Shown: piece after piece, positions 23,476-33,726 of the stretch | How positions within the stretch are numbered: the first letter of the stretch is position 1 | How the letters are laid out: each line of letters begins with the position of its first letter | NCBI RefSeq assembly: GCF_900002575.1 | Contig: NZ_LN650648.1 | Location: 2,457,565 to 2,521,564 of the forward strand | Direction: 5' to 3' | Source: Romboutsia hominis | GTDB lineage: Bacteria > Bacillota > Clostridia > Peptostreptococcales > Peptostreptococcaceae | DNA: 64,000 nucleotides | Made by a program: the position numbers and the translations under genes | Notes under the pieces: generated by a model | Told to the model about the DNA's origin: nothing | Seen by the model: the letters and a program-made list of their open reading frames with translations, nothing else | The model's database searches: none

Positions 23476-23541
23476 AAAAAATACCTCCCCTCAGTAATAT
23501 ATATATATTCTAGGAAAGGTATTTAAATTACTATTATTTAA

Positions 23542-23820
23542 TTATTTCTCATCTTGTGGCTGAACAGTTCCTATAGCCCATTTTTCAAATGGAACTTTAC
23601 TTCTGTTTGGTCCAAGTTCTAATACTACATGATCTTCTTCAACCTTTGCAACATGAGCTATTATACCACCTATAGTAGTTACCTTATCTCCTGTTTTTAG
23701 GTTTTCTCTCATTTCTTTTAATTGCTTTTCTTTTTTCTTTTGAGGTCTTATTAATAGGAAGTAGAATACAGCAAATACTGCTACCCACATAACTACAGCC
23801 ATTATCATTTGTTGTGGCAT
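23542..23820 (-). CDS. yajC: preprotein translocase subunit YajC
   Basis: 92 residues. One N-terminal membrane helix (about 5-25) followed by the YajC motif YFLLIRPQKKKEKQLKEM and a small basic, KOW-like soluble domain (LKTGDKVTTIGGIIAHVAKV). YajC associates with SecDF and the Sec translocon. The ATG at 23820 is chosen over a GTG at 23829 because of SD AGGAG at 8-base spacing. The gene follows tgt after 183 bases; secDF is not in this window. Confidence 0.93.
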   Translation of the reverse strand: MPQQMIMAVVMWVAVFAVFYFLLIRPQKKKEKQLKEMRENLKTGDKVTTIGGIIAHVAKVEEDHVVLELGPNRSKVPFEKWAIGTVQPQDEK

Positions 23821-24003
23821 TACCTTCACTCCTTTTTATTATACTAAATTCTATAATACTATAAATATTATAGATTACCCTCCTTGGATAATCTATTTAT
23901 TTTTAATTAGTATTTATATAAACTATACCCCTAAAATATAGGAAGAGTTTACCTTTTCATTAATAATTATATATTAAAAATACTTTATTTCATAGTACAA
24001 TTT

Positions 24004-25137
<1,134 letters not shown>

Positions 25138-25153
25138 TTACTATCTATTCATT

Positions 25154-25651
25154 TTATACGTTGTGTTGCTTCATTCTTTCTCTACAAGCTTCGCATTCTT
25201 CACATTCTTGACCTTCTTCACAGTCTTCATAGTGAATACTGGTTATATTCATAGTACTGTTATCCTTAGCTATTAAGTATTTTCTAATAATAAACAATCC
25301 TGCTATTGCTATAACACCTAATAATACTTCTGTCATACCTTCACTCTTTGGAAGTAATAGCATTTTTCTAGCTATTGCATATAGTAATACCTCTAAAAGA
25401 GCACCTGGAATATGAAGTGATAACATTACTACAAGCTCTACCCCTATAACTAAAAGTAAAATCTGTCCTAATATATCATTTAGTTGACCATAATCAACCG
25501 GTGTATGAAAATCTACTATATAGGCTGTCCATATTACTCTTAAAACGTCTATAGTTCCTAAAAATACAGCAAGTAGAACCACCATTGCTAAAATTGATTC
25601 AAAAACATAGGCTATTCTTAAAGATAAATTATTTTTATCTATATTTTTCAT
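25154..25651 (-). CDS. PsiE-like small membrane protein
   Basis: 165 residues, four predicted membrane helices (about 12-35, 58-80, 84-105, 112-128) followed by a cytoplasmic tail with a cysteine and acidic cluster (EDCEEGQECEECEACRE). The helix pattern and the phrase LEVLLYAIARKMLLL resemble the PsiE family (phosphate-starvation-inducible, function unknown), but the match is weak. Lies between queA and tgt, with 10 and 28 bases, so is transcribed with them. ATG at 25651 is favoured (SD GGGGG). Confidence 0.6.
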   Translation of the reverse strand: MKNIDKNNLSLRIAYVFESILAMVVLLAVFLGTIDVLRVIWTAYIVDFHTPVDYGQLNDILGQILLLVIGVELVVMLSLHIPGALLEVLLYAIARKMLLLPKSEGMTEVLLGVIAIAGLFIIRKYLIAKDNSTMNITSIHYEDCEEGQECEECEACRERMKQHNV

Positions 25652-25661
25652 CAAATTCCCC

Positions 25662-26687
25662 CTATTTTATAATCATGGCATCTCCGAAACTAAAGAATCT
25701 ATATTTTTCTTCAACTGCAACATTATATGCATTTAATGTTTTGTCTTTTCCACATAAAGCACTTACTAACATTATTAAAGTTGACTCTGGTAAGTGGAAG
25801 TTAGTTATAAGTCTATCTACTACCTTAAACTTATATCCTGGGTATATAAATATATTAGTCCATCCACTAGACTCTTGTACAACTCCATCTTCACTACTTG
25901 CAGACTCTACAGTTCTACAGCTAGTAGTTCCAACACATATAACTTTCTTTCCATTAGCTTTTGCTTTATTTATTTTGTCAGCTGCCTCTTTATCTACCAT
26001 ATAAAACTCAGAGTGCATCTCATGATTTAATACATCTTCTACTTTTACTGGTCTAAAAGTTCCAAGGCCAACATGAAGAGTAACAAATGCTATATCTACA
26101 CCTTTTGCTTTTATCTCACTAAGTAGCTCTTGTGTAAAGTGTAACCCTGCTGTTGGTGCTGCCGCTGAACCATTGTGTTTTGAATATACAGTTTGATATC
26201 TTTCTCTCTCTTCTAATCTTTCTGTTATATATGGAGGAAGTGGCATATTTCCTAGTTCATCTAAAACTTCTTCAAATATTCCTTCATAATAAAACTTTAT
26301 TATTCTAGAACCCTCTTCAGCAAGTCCCACTACTTCTCCTATTAGCTTTCCATTTCCAAAAGAGAATTTAGCTCCTACCTTAGCTCTTTTACCTGGCTTA
26401 ACTAGAGCTTGCCAAGTATCCTCTTCTGTTCTTTTAAGTAAAAGAAATTCTATTTTTCCTCCAGTATCAAGTTTTTCTCCTATCAATCTAGCTGGTATAA
26501 CTCTAGTATTGTTAAGAACTAAGCAATCTCCTGGATTTAAATAATTTATTACATCTTTAAATATCTTATGCTCAATTTCTCCGCTTTCTCTATCTAAGAC
26601 CATAAGCTTTGAGCTTGATCTATCCTTTATAGGTACTTGCGCTATTAATTCTTCTGGTAGGTCAAAGTAAAAATCACTTGTCTTCAA
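25662..26687 (-). CDS. queA: S-adenosylmethionine:tRNA ribosyltransferase-isomerase
   Basis: 341 residues. Transfers and isomerises the ribosyl part of SAM onto preQ1 in tRNA to make epoxyqueuosine. Family signatures [40 protein letters not shown]-like [13 protein letters not shown] and [10 protein letters not shown] are visible. I place the start at TTG 26687: SD AAAGGA lies between the in-frame ATG at 26705 and this TTG, and the resulting [13 protein letters not shown] is the standard N-terminus. First gene of the queA-psiE-like-tgt group. Confidence 0.95.
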   Translation of the reverse strand: MKTSDFYFDLPEELIAQVPIKDRSSSKLMVLDRESGEIEHKIFKDVINYLNPGDCLVLNNTRVIPARLIGEKLDTGGKIEFLLLKRTEEDTWQALVKPGKRAKVGAKFSFGNGKLIGEVVGLAEEGSRIIKFYYEGIFEEVLDELGNMPLPPYITERLEERERYQTVYSKHNGSAAAPTAGLHFTQELLSEIKAKGVDIAFVTLHVGLGTFRPVKVEDVLNHEMHSEFYMVDKEAADKINKAKANGKKVICVGTTSCRTVESASSEDGVVQESSGWTNIFIYPGYKFKVVDRLITNFHLPESTLIMLVSALCGKDKTLNAYNVAVEEKYRFFSFGDAMIIK

Positions 26688-26879
26688 TTTAAACGTCCTT
26701 TCCATAAAATTTATATAATTATCATAATAACAAAAATATCATATTTTTTCTATATTCATATTCCTAGCCATTATTATAACTCTATAAATTAATGATTTTT
26801 TATTTCGTCTTTATTTTACTTTTCTATTTTACCCTAGATTTCTTTTTAAAACAAAGCCTAGTTTTTATTTTTAATAGCT

Positions 26880-27896
26880 TTATTTAGTAGGGTAAGGAAT
26901 TTTTAGGTGCTCATAGGCAAGTGGCATTGCCACCCTTCCCCTTGGCCCTCTATTTAAAAATCCTAATTGTAATAAATAAGGTTCATATACATCTTCTATA
27001 GTATTTCTATCTTCTCCTATTGATGCAGCTAATGTATCTAGCCCTACAGGTCCACCCTTAAACTTTTCAATTATTGTCATAAGTAACTTTTCGTCTACAT
27101 AGTCAAGACCTAAACTATCTACGCCTAAAAGTTCTAGTGCCTTATCTGCAACTTCGTTAGTTATATCTCCATCTGCTCTTACTTGTGCATAGTCTCTTAC
27201 TCTTTTTAAAAGTCTATTTGCTATTCTTGGTGTTCCTCTAGAACGTCTTGCTATTTCTATTGCACCACCTTCCTCTATAGTAGCTCCTAATATTTCAGCT
27301 GATCTTATGACTATTTTTGCTAATTCATCAACAGTGTAATAATCTAGTTTTGATATAACTCCAAATCTATCTCTTAGTGGATTTGTAAGCATACCAGCTC
27401 TAGTTGTAGCTCCTATTAGTGTAAATTTTGGAAGGTCTAGTCTTATACTTCTAGCTGATGGACCTTTTCCAATTATTATATCCAAACAAAAATCTTCCAT
27501 TGCAGGATATAATACTTCTTCTACACTTCTATTTATACGATGTATTTCATCTATGAATAATACGTCATTTTCATTTAAGTTAGTTAGTATTGCAGCTAAA
27601 TCCCCTGCTCTTTCTATTGCAGGACCTGATGTTATTCTTAGATTAACACCCATTTCATTAGCTATTATACTTGATAAAGTTGTCTTACCTAATCCTGGAG
27701 GTCCATATAATAGTACATGGTCTAATTGTTCATTTCTAGACTTTGCAGCCTCTATAAATATTTTTAACTGTTCTTTAGCTTTTTCTTGACCTAAATAATC
27801 ATCTAGAGATTTTGGTCTTAAGCTATTTTCTATATCTACATCTTCATTTTTCATGGTAGATGTAATTATTCTGTTTTCATCTTCAAAATCGTACAT
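26880..27896 (-). CDS. ruvB: Holliday junction branch-migration ATPase RuvB
   Basis: 338 residues. Hexameric AAA+ motor that drives branch migration with RuvA. Walker [10 protein letters not shown], Walker B LFIDEIHR, sensor 1 IGATTRAG and the C-terminal winged helix (RGRVA) are present. It is preceded by a 160-base gap after ruvA and its SD is GGGGGTAGG. Third gene of the ruvC-ruvA-ruvB group. No clear terminator was seen in the 192-base gap to queA. Confidence 0.97.
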   Translation of the reverse strand: MYDFEDENRIITSTMKNEDVDIENSLRPKSLDDYLGQEKAKEQLKIFIEAAKSRNEQLDHVLLYGPPGLGKTTLSSIIANEMGVNLRITSGPAIERAGDLAAILTNLNENDVLFIDEIHRINRSVEEVLYPAMEDFCLDIIIGKGPSARSIRLDLPKFTLIGATTRAGMLTNPLRDRFGVISKLDYYTVDELAKIVIRSAEILGATIEEGGAIEIARRSRGTPRIANRLLKRVRDYAQVRADGDITNEVADKALELLGVDSLGLDYVDEKLLMTIIEKFKGGPVGLDTLAASIGEDRNTIEDVYEPYLLQLGFLNRGPRGRVAMPLAYEHLKIPYPTK

Positions 27897-28056
27897 AATC
27901 CTACCCCCTTACATTTTATTGTCTGTAAACAATTTATTTAAGTTAAATTCCTTCAATCAACTTAATTTTTAGTATTTAATATAAAGCCTTGTAAATATAC
28001 AATATTAAATATCTTCATTGATTCAATTTTCAACTAATATATCATATTTTATAAAT

Positions 28057-28659
28057 TTATCTTAATGCCTTACTCATTAGATATGTTAGTGATTTCTTTA
28101 TTATGTCTTCTGTATTAAGTCCGTCTTTTTTACATTTATCTACTGCTTCCTTTGCCTCAGCACTTGAGTACCCAAGAGCAAGTAATGCATCTACTGCTTC
28201 GTCTTTTGATATAGCAACTGGAGCTTGCGTAAGTAGAGTTGGCTCAAATTCTATATTATTTTTATCTACTTTATCTTTTAACTCAAGTATTATTCTTTCA
28301 GCTGTCTTTTTACCTACACCTGGTGCTTTAGACATTTTTGCTATATCTTCACTTAATATATAGGCTCCTAATTGTCCTGGTGTTGCAAAAGATAATATAC
28401 CAAGTCCAACTTTAGGACCTATTTTTGATACAGATGTTAATAATTCAAACATATGCATTTCTTCTTTTGTTGAAAATCCACAAAGACTCATATCATCTTC
28501 TCTTACTATAAGTTTTGTATATATCTTTGCCATACTTCCTATTTCTAAATCTTTTATAGTGTTTGATGATGCATTTATTTTATATCCTATATTATTATTA
28601 TCTATTACTATATGGTCTAAATATATTTCTTCTATTGTTCCTTTTATATAACTATACAT
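28057..28659 (-). CDS. ruvA: Holliday junction DNA helicase subunit RuvA
   Basis: 200 residues. Tetrameric protein that binds Holliday junctions and loads RuvB. N-terminal OB domain, two helix-hairpin-helix motifs (about 70-130, KIGPKVGLGILS and KAPGVGKKTAERIILELK) and a C-terminal RuvB-binding domain are all present. It overlaps ruvC by 8 bases, so their translation is coupled. Downstream of the LexA-type box at the ruvC promoter. Confidence 0.97.
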   Translation of the reverse strand: MYSYIKGTIEEIYLDHIVIDNNNIGYKINASSNTIKDLEIGSMAKIYTKLIVREDDMSLCGFSTKEEMHMFELLTSVSKIGPKVGLGILSFATPGQLGAYILSEDIAKMSKAPGVGKKTAERIILELKDKVDKNNIEFEPTLLTQAPVAISKDEAVDALLALGYSSAEAKEAVDKCKKDGLNTEDIIKKSLTYLMSKALR

Positions 28660-29161
28660 ACTTACCCCCTATATTTTTTAATGTTTTTTCCAATCTATTG
28701 GCATGAGCATGACATATTGCAACTGCTAAAGCATCTGCTACGTCATCTGGCTTTGGTACTGCTTTTAGGTTTAAAAATGAAGTTACCATTTGCTGAACCT
28801 GTGCCTTTTGTGCCCTTCCATATCCTACTACACCTTGTTTAACCTGAAGAGGTGTGTATTCATATACAGGCTTATTATTGTGTGCACAAGCAAGCATGGT
28901 TACTCCTCTAGCTTGTGCTACACTTATAGCCGTCTTAACATTTTTATTAAAGAACAATTCCTCTATTCCAACTTCATCTACATTGTATTTTTTTATTATT
29001 AAATCAATTCCTTTATAAACAAGTTCTAATCTTTTTAATGTATCCATTCCTGCAGGAGTTGTAACTGCTCCATAATCTATTACTCTAAATTTCGAATTTT
29101 TATACTCTATTATTCCAAACCCAACTATTGCTATTCCTGGGTCTATGCCTAGTATTATCAA
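28652..29161 (-). CDS. ruvC: crossover junction endodeoxyribonuclease RuvC
   Basis: 169 residues. Resolvase that nicks Holliday junctions. N-terminal acidic motif LGIDPGIA (D7), the conserved VGIEELFFNKN segment, and the C-terminal DDVADALAVA acidic cluster give the four metal-binding acids. Start codon is TTG at 29161, after SD GGGAGGAAG. Leads the ruvC-ruvA-ruvB group; the promoter at 29217-29246 overlaps a LexA-type box. Confidence 0.96.
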   Translation of the reverse strand: MIILGIDPGIAIVGFGIIEYKNSKFRVIDYGAVTTPAGMDTLKRLELVYKGIDLIIKKYNVDEVGIEELFFNKNVKTAISVAQARGVTMLACAHNNKPVYEYTPLQVKQGVVGYGRAQKAQVQQMVTSFLNLKAVPKPDDVADALAVAICHAHANRLEKTLKNIGGKYV

Positions 29162-29193
29162 ATAAAACTTCCTCCCATTAATCTTTGTAACTC

Positions 29194-29237
29194 AAATAAA
29201 ACTTATGTTCTTATACATTATAGCATAAGTTTTATTT
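29194..29237. repeat. 14-bp inverted repeat around the ruvC -10
   Basis: AAATAAAACTTATG (29194-29207) and CATAAGTTTTATTT (29224-29237) are exact reverse complements, 16 bases apart. The repeat spans the ruvC -10 and the LexA-type box, so it is more likely an operator than a terminator. Confidence 0.75.
29199..29210 (-). promoter_or_regulatory. LexA-type SOS box in the ruvC promoter
   Basis: On the minus strand GAACATAAGTTT fits the Gram-positive LexA pattern GAAC-N4-GTTY and lies 7 bases after the -10. Binding there would block transcription until DNA damage. SOS control of ruvC-ruvA is known in related clostridia; it is inferred here from the motif alone. Confidence 0.75.
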
Positions 29238-29246
29238 ACGTTACAA
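29217..29246 (-). promoter_or_regulatory. ruvCAB promoter (sigma-A type)
   Basis: Minus strand: TTGTAA (29241-29246), an 18-base spacer and a consensus TATAAT (29217-29222). Transcription would start near 29210, beside the LexA-type box. Confidence 0.75.
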
Positions 29247-29283
29247 AAATAACCACAACATATACACTACGTTGTGGTTATTT
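29247..29283 (-). terminator. terminator of the bofC-like gene
   Basis: AAATAACCACAAC and GTTGTGGTTATTT pair perfectly across an 11-base loop. On the minus strand it follows the bofC-like stop directly and ends in TTTTTG, just before the ruvC promoter. Confidence 0.85.
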
Positions 29284-29285
29284 CA

Positions 29286-29885
29286 TTAACTTCCGAAGTT
29301 TTCAAGTCTTGAGTAAGCTTCTTCCTGTGAATCTACGACCACTCCCTTTTGAATTTCTTCTTGTACTGATTTTGGAAGTGAATTTATATGTATTTGAGTA
29401 TCCTCTACTAATTCTCGATTTCCATCATCATCATATTTATAAAGTCCTATAAGATCATCATCTGCTTCTAAAGCATACTTATTGCTTCTAGATGCATCTT
29501 TATGTGTTTGAATTTCTGATAAAACTATCTCATATTTACTTATTTTTTCTACTTCTCTTTCTGGATATTTATTTTTTAAATATTCCCTTATTTCTTTCTC
29601 ATTCATTTCTACTAATGATTTATCTACTGTTCCTACCATCATAGGAGTCTTATCTGATTCGCTACCATCTTCATTTTTCGTATGAACCCATATTTCACAA
29701 TCCTTACTCAAACCAAATACTTCTTTAACCTTTTGTTCTTTTTTTATTTCTTCTTTAGCATTCACTTTTTGAGCATCTGCACCATTAGTTTTTACTCCTA
29801 TATAAATACCACCTGTTAAAGCAACCACTCCTGCTATTATCATAACTGGTATTTTCCAATTAAATGGGTCTCTTCTTTCAAACAT
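29286..29885 (-). CDS. BofC C-terminal domain-like sporulation protein
   Basis: 199 residues. A short cytoplasmic N-terminus, one membrane helix (about 12-31) and an extracytoplasmic hydrophilic domain. The latter half carries the BofC-like segment ALEADDDLIGLYKYDDDG and a SLPKSVQEEIQKG end. In Bacillus, BofC restrains the SpoIVB protease so that sigma-K is activated on time; here SpoIVB is encoded at 43656. The similarity is moderate, and a plain membrane-anchored protein is the alternative. Own promoter presumed; a strong hairpin follows the stop. Confidence 0.6.
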   Translation of the reverse strand: MFERRDPFNWKIPVMIIAGVVALTGGIYIGVKTNGADAQKVNAKEEIKKEQKVKEVFGLSKDCEIWVHTKNEDGSESDKTPMMVGTVDKSLVEMNEKEIREYLKNKYPEREVEKISKYEIVLSEIQTHKDASRSNKYALEADDDLIGLYKYDDDGNRELVEDTQIHINSLPKSVQEEIQKGVVVDSQEEAYSRLENFGS

Positions 29886-30046
29886 TAAAATACCTCCTTC
29901 TACATAATTTATTGTTATAGATATAAAATCTTTTATATTTAGGTAATTTTTAGTAATTATTTATATTTGAATTTTTGTCCCATTAATTGTTTTTTATACA
30001 TATTATATATATCATTATTAAATTTATTTATAAGGGGGGTATTTAT

Positions 30047-30367
30047 GTGAGTTCATACGTTAAAGAAATTTCCGATAGACTTGATTTTATAGAATTTAAG
30101 CAAAACATTTTACTTTTAAAACAACCACAACATAAGGCATCTATATTTTATGACCTTACCTTAGATGATTTTTTAAAGATAAAAAGCTTAACTGCTAAAG
30201 TTTCTGATATCATGACACGTGGAGAAAAATATACTATATATGATTTTGAAAAAGAATTATTTGTTATATGGCCACCTATAAAAAGCTATCCATCATCATC
30301 AACATTGGTTGCAAAAGCGCTTATGGATACTCAATATTTTGATCAATTATTTATGCACGATAACTAA
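30047..30367 (+). CDS. conserved small protein of unknown function
   Basis: 106 residues from a GTG start at 30047, chosen because SD AAGGGGGG ends 7 bases before it; the longer frame from 29987 would add an improbable hydrophobic run. The protein is soluble, mixed charge, with no cysteine and no membrane segment. Tyr- and Ser-rich C-terminus with FVIWPPIKSYPSSSTLVAKA. I do not recognise a family. It is followed by the DUF1540 gene in the same direction 92 bases on, with no clear terminator between them. Confidence 0.6.
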   Translation: MSSYVKEISDRLDFIEFKQNILLLKQPQHKASIFYDLTLDDFLKIKSLTAKVSDIMTRGEKYTIYDFEKELFVIWPPIKSYPSSSTLVAKALMDTQYFDQLFMHDN

Positions 30368-30459
30368 TATATTTATTTTTATTGTTAAATAATGATATAT
30401 TTTCCTTATTCTTGGAAATACTCCTAATAGATTTATTAATTTATTAGGAGGTTAATTTT

Positions 30460-30774
30460 ATGTCTAGTGTAAACTGTAATGTAATAAATTGTTCACATAA
30501 TGATAGCGGAATGTGTTATGCAAATAAAATTGCTGTTAATGGCAAAAAATCTCATACAAGCACTCATACTTGTTGTAGTTCCTTTGTAGAGTCTAGTGAT
30601 AACTTATCTAGTTCTAATAATGATCATCCATGTTCATTTATAGGATGTAATGTTAAAACATGTACTCATAATGCAGGTGTCATATGTGCACTTAATAATA
30701 TAGCTGTTACTTCTAAAACGCCTAGACCAAATGAGTTATCTGAAACATATTGTTCTAGTTTTAAATGCAAATAA
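30460..30774 (+). CDS. tandem DUF1540 cysteine-rich protein
   Basis: 104 residues made of two copies of the DUF1540 module, each about 40-50 residues with the order Cys-x3-Cys-x-His-x5-Cys...Cys (NVINCSHNDSGMC and NVKTCTHNAGVIC), joined by a Ser/Asn linker. The repeated Cys/His spacing suggests metal binding. DUF1540 proteins are common in spore-forming clostridia and function is unknown. Good SD TAGGAGGT. It is convergent with yebC. Confidence 0.85.
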   Translation: MSSVNCNVINCSHNDSGMCYANKIAVNGKKSHTSTHTCCSSFVESSDNLSSSNNDHPCSFIGCNVKTCTHNAGVICALNNIAVTSKTPRPNELSETYCSSFKCK

Positions 30775-30780
30775 ATACAT

Positions 30781-30811
30781 AAAAAACCTAGACCAAATAT
30801 TTTGGCCTAGG
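30781..30811. terminator. yebC terminator (bidirectional)
   Basis: CCTAG-A-CCAAA pairs with TTTGG-C-CTAGG. On the minus strand it is followed by TTTTTTATG. It also ends the DUF1540 gene on the plus strand less strongly. Confidence 0.8.
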
Positions 30812-30827
30812 CTCTTATCTTTATAGA

Positions 30828-31550
30828 TTATTCTTCGATTTCCCAGTTATGAGCTATAGATTGAACATCATCATCTTCTTCTAACATATCAACTAATTTT
30901 TCCATGAACTTTAATTGTTCTTCATCAGTTAATACTGTTGTAGTTTGAGGTATTAATTTTACCTCAGCAGATATAAATTCATATCCCTTAGCTTGTAACT
31001 CATCTCTTACAGCTGTAAAGTCTTCTGGAGCTGTTATTACTTCAAATCCATCTTCTTCTGTTATGAAGTCTTCTGCACCAGCTTCTAGAGCAGCATCCAT
31101 TAATTCTTCTTCTGAAACTTCATCAGTGGCTTCTATTAACATTTGTCCTTTTTTATCGAACATAAATGATACACATCCGCTAGTTCCTAAGTTTCCACCG
31201 TTTTTATCAAAATAATATCTTACGTTACCAGCAGTTCTGTTTTTGTTGTCTGTTAAAGCTTCAACTATAACAGCAACTCCACCTGGTCCGTATCCTTCAT
31301 AAACTATAGTCTCATAGTTCTCGTTAGCTCCACCGCCTGCTCCTTTAGCTATAGCTCTATCTATGTTGTCGTTTGGCATATTATCAGCTTTAGCTTTTTC
31401 TATAGCAGTTTTTAAAGTAGCATTGTATTCTGGATCTCCTCCACCTTCTTTAGCTGCAACAGCTATTGCTCTAGCATGCTTAGTGAATATCTTTGCTCTT
31501 TTGGCATCTTGCTTACCTTTTCTATTTATTATGTTTCCTATACGTCCCAT
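30828..31550 (-). CDS. YebC/PmpR family protein
   Basis: 240 residues, full length. The N-terminal [16 protein letters not shown]-like segment ([18 protein letters not shown]), the [12 protein letters not shown] motif and the C-terminal acidic domains are typical. YebC proteins were described as transcription regulators, and one branch relieves ribosome stalling at polyproline. Which branch this belongs to cannot be told by eye. Monocistronic between DUF1540 and nadE; SD GGAGTG. Confidence 0.93.
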   Translation of the reverse strand: MGRIGNIINRKGKQDAKRAKIFTKHARAIAVAAKEGGGDPEYNATLKTAIEKAKADNMPNDNIDRAIAKGAGGGANENYETIVYEGYGPGGVAVIVEALTDNKNRTAGNVRYYFDKNGGNLGTSGCVSFMFDKKGQMLIEATDEVSEEELMDAALEAGAEDFITEEDGFEVITAPEDFTAVRDELQAKGYEFISAEVKLIPQTTTVLTDEEQLKFMEKLVDMLEEDDDVQSIAHNWEIEE

Positions 31551-31681
31551 ACTTTCACTCCTTACTACGTATGATTAATTTTATATTATTTAGAAATATA
31601 TATATATTTCTAATCATTTAATAAATTCTCATAAATTTATTATTACTCGTAAATTTTAGCATATATATTTAAATTAGTAAA

Positions 31682-32437
31682 TTAGAACTTAGGAGGACCT
31701 GCTGGCGTGTGTCTTTTATGCTCACTCACTCTGTGAAGTCTGTCGATTATTTCCTTATCTTTTTGTGGAACTTCATCTAACCTTCCTTCCACTACTGCAT
31801 CTATCATATCATAAGTCGTACCCATTTCATTTTCATCAGTTTGTCCTTCCCAAAGACCTGCTGATGGTGCCTTATTTATTACATCTTTATGTACGCCTAA
31901 TACTTTTGCCCACTCGTATACTTCTTTTTTAGTAAGGTTTGATAACGGCACTAAATCTACTCCTCCATCTCCATATTTTGTGAAGTAACCTGTATGTATT
32001 TCCGCCGCATTATCTGTTCCTACTACTAAGTATCCTAAATTGTTTGCCACTGTATATACAGTACTCATTCTAACTCTCGCTCTTAAATTTGCATCTGTCA
32101 TTTTTAAATAATCTTCTTTATATAAATTCTTTTCTTTAAGAGAATTTATTACTGTACTTAATATTAAATCTTGCGGCTGTGTTAAATCTAAGTCAAGAAA
32201 TTCTATACCACATCCATTTATAACTTTAAGGGCATCTTCTCTATCATTTGGATTGCTTTTTATGCTCATTATTACACCCATAGAATTTTCAGGAAATGCT
32301 TTTTTTATAAGGTAAGCTACTACAGCTGAATCTATCCCACCAGATACTCCAACAATTAAGCCTTTACTATTAGCTTCCTTAACTTTTTCCCTTAACCACT
32401 CTACAGTTTTGTCTATCTTTAACTTTATATCTTTCAT
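31682..32437 (-). CDS. nadE: NH3-dependent NAD(+) synthetase
   Basis: 251 residues, the ammonia-using form without a glutaminase domain. Adenylates nicotinic acid adenine dinucleotide and amidates it to NAD. PP-loop signature GVSGGIDSAV (~31), the NAAEIHTGYFTKYGDGG segment and LTKKEVYEWAKVLG are present. Ends with the basic RLHRVSEHKRHTPAGPPKF tail typical of NadE. Monocistronic; no nadA/B/C genes nearby. Confidence 0.96.
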   Translation of the reverse strand: MKDIKLKIDKTVEWLREKVKEANSKGLIVGVSGGIDSAVVAYLIKKAFPENSMGVIMSIKSNPNDREDALKVINGCGIEFLDLDLTQPQDLILSTVINSLKEKNLYKEDYLKMTDANLRARVRMSTVYTVANNLGYLVVGTDNAAEIHTGYFTKYGDGGVDLVPLSNLTKKEVYEWAKVLGVHKDVINKAPSAGLWEGQTDENEMGTTYDMIDAVVEGRLDEVPQKDKEIIDRLHRVSEHKRHTPAGPPKF

Positions 32438-32502
32438 ATTTATCTCCTATCCACACTTTACATATTTTGTATATTTTCATTATATCATATGTTTATAAAT
32501 AA

Positions 32503-32568
32503 AAAAAATCCATCTATTTAGAACTAATTAATTACTTAAATAGCTATCTAAAAATAGATGGATTTTTT
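32503..32568. terminator. ferredoxin-gene terminator (bidirectional)
   Basis: AAAAAATCCATCTATTT on the left matches AAATAGATGGATTTTTT on the right, around a loop that can itself fold. It follows the ferredoxin stop by 9 bases. Confidence 0.75.
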
Positions 32569-32576
32569 ATTTTAAA

Positions 32577-32765
32577 TTAGTCTACGCTTATTGCATCAAC
32601 TGGACAGCTTTCTTCAGCTTCTTTAGATGCATCTTGTTCACCTTCTGGAACTTCGCCACTTATTGCTACTGCTTTTCCATCATCGTCCATTGAAAATACT
32701 TCTGGACATATACTTGGACATAGGCCACATGATATACATGTATCTTTGTCTACTACTGCTTTCAT
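32577..32765 (-). CDS. 4Fe-4S ferredoxin
   Basis: 62 residues, acidic. Cluster ligands lie at C10, C13, C16 and C54 (CISCGLC ... SCPVDAI) as in single-cluster ferredoxins of Thermotoga or Desulfovibrio type; an extra cysteine at C20 (CPSICPEVF) could form a disulfide with another or be spare. It is a cytoplasmic one-electron carrier in anaerobic metabolism. Monocistronic with a strong terminator. A full 2[4Fe-4S] protein would need a second CxxCxxC motif, which is absent. Confidence 0.94.
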   Translation of the reverse strand: MKAVVDKDTCISCGLCPSICPEVFSMDDDGKAVAISGEVPEGEQDASKEAEESCPVDAISVD

Positions 32766-32963
32766 AATTGAACTCTCCTACATAAATATATTTTCAGATG
32801 ATTTTCTGAATTTCTCCTTCTAATTGAAGGTATTTGAACTCGCTTAATCATAGTATAACCATATATATAAATTAAAATTCAAAATTATTTTTTCTTAATT
32901 ATTATATATTACATAAATATAATTTAGCATTTCTGTAAAAGCTATCTTTAAAAGGTGATTATA

Positions 32964-33332
32964 ATGAAAAATAAACATTTTGATTTTAATATTAAAAATA
33001 CATTAATAGGTCTTATAACAGGGTTTATAAATGGGGTATTTGGATCTGGAGGAGGTACTTTATTAGTTCCTATATTAAACAACATATTAAAGGTTGAAGA
33101 ACACAAGTCCCATGCTACTGCATTGGCGATAATAGTTTTTCTTACAAGTGCAAGTTCTGTTGTATATATTTCTAATGGTACCTATGATCTTGAGCTTACA
33201 TTTAAAGTGGCTGTAGGAAGTGTTATCGGTGGAATATTAGGAGCCAAGCTTTTGTGTAAAGTAACCGGGCGTTTTTTACGGATTTCATTTGGGCTTATTA
33301 TGATTATTGCATCTTTAAGGATGGTGTTTTAG
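32964..33332 (+). CDS. TSUP (TauE/SafE) transporter, N-terminal half
   Basis: 122 residues, about four membrane helices. It carries the first TSUP repeat signature GFINGVFGSGGGTLLVPIL. TSUP permeases have two such homologous halves in one chain of ~250 residues; this gene covers only one half. ATG at 32964 is preceded by SD AAAGGTG (in-frame GTG at 32955 is less likely). It ends TAG one base before the next start. The substrate (sulfite, sulfonate or other anions) cannot be assigned. Confidence 0.8.
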   Translation: MKNKHFDFNIKNTLIGLITGFINGVFGSGGGTLLVPILNNILKVEEHKSHATALAIIVFLTSASSVVYISNGTYDLELTFKVAVGSVIGGILGAKLLCKVTGRFLRISFGLIMIIASLRMVF

Positions 33333-33333
33333 A

Positions 33334-33726
33334 TTGCTGTATTTAATAGGATTTTTAGGTGGGATAATAGGTGGAATGGGTATGGGCGGCGGAACTATTT
33401 TAATACCAGCCCTAATCTTATTCCTAAATATTGATCCAAAGATAGCTCAAAGCATAAACTTACTTTCTTCAATTCCAATGACAATATTTGCATTAATGGT
33501 TCATATAAAAAATAAAAACACTATTTTAAAACTTATAATTCCAATTGCAACCTTCGGTGTTATTGGTGCTGTTATTGGTTCTCTAGTAGCTAACCACCTT
33601 TCATCAGAACTACTTAGAAAAATATTTGGAGTATTCCTTTTATCCATAGGATGTTTAGAGATTTACAAAGGTATAAAATGCCCTCCTAAATCTTGTAAAT
33701 GTAGTTTTAAGAAAATAAAAAAATGA
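33334..33726 (+). CDS. TSUP (TauE/SafE) transporter, C-terminal half
   Basis: 130 residues, about four membrane helices, with the second repeat signature GFLGGIIGGMGMGGGTILIPAL. The likely start is TTG at 33334, one base after the TAG of the first half. The SD-like AAGGATGG (33317-33324) is 9 bases before it, so re-initiation by the terminating ribosome is plausible. Together the halves give the usual full length. It could also be a +1 frameshift in one gene. A hairpin terminator follows the stop. Confidence 0.78.
   Translation: MLYLIGFLGGIIGGMGMGGGTILIPALILFLNIDPKIAQSINLLSSIPMTIFALMVHIKNKNTILKLIIPIATFGVIGAVIGSLVANHLSSELLRKIFGVFLLSIGCLEIYKGIKCPPKSCKCSFKKIKK

Noticed and set aside
33317-33340. 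Calling the TSUP pair a pseudogene
   Set aside because: Both halves are complete repeats, the second has an SD-like sequence and start, and a terminator follows; a split functional system is at least as likely.
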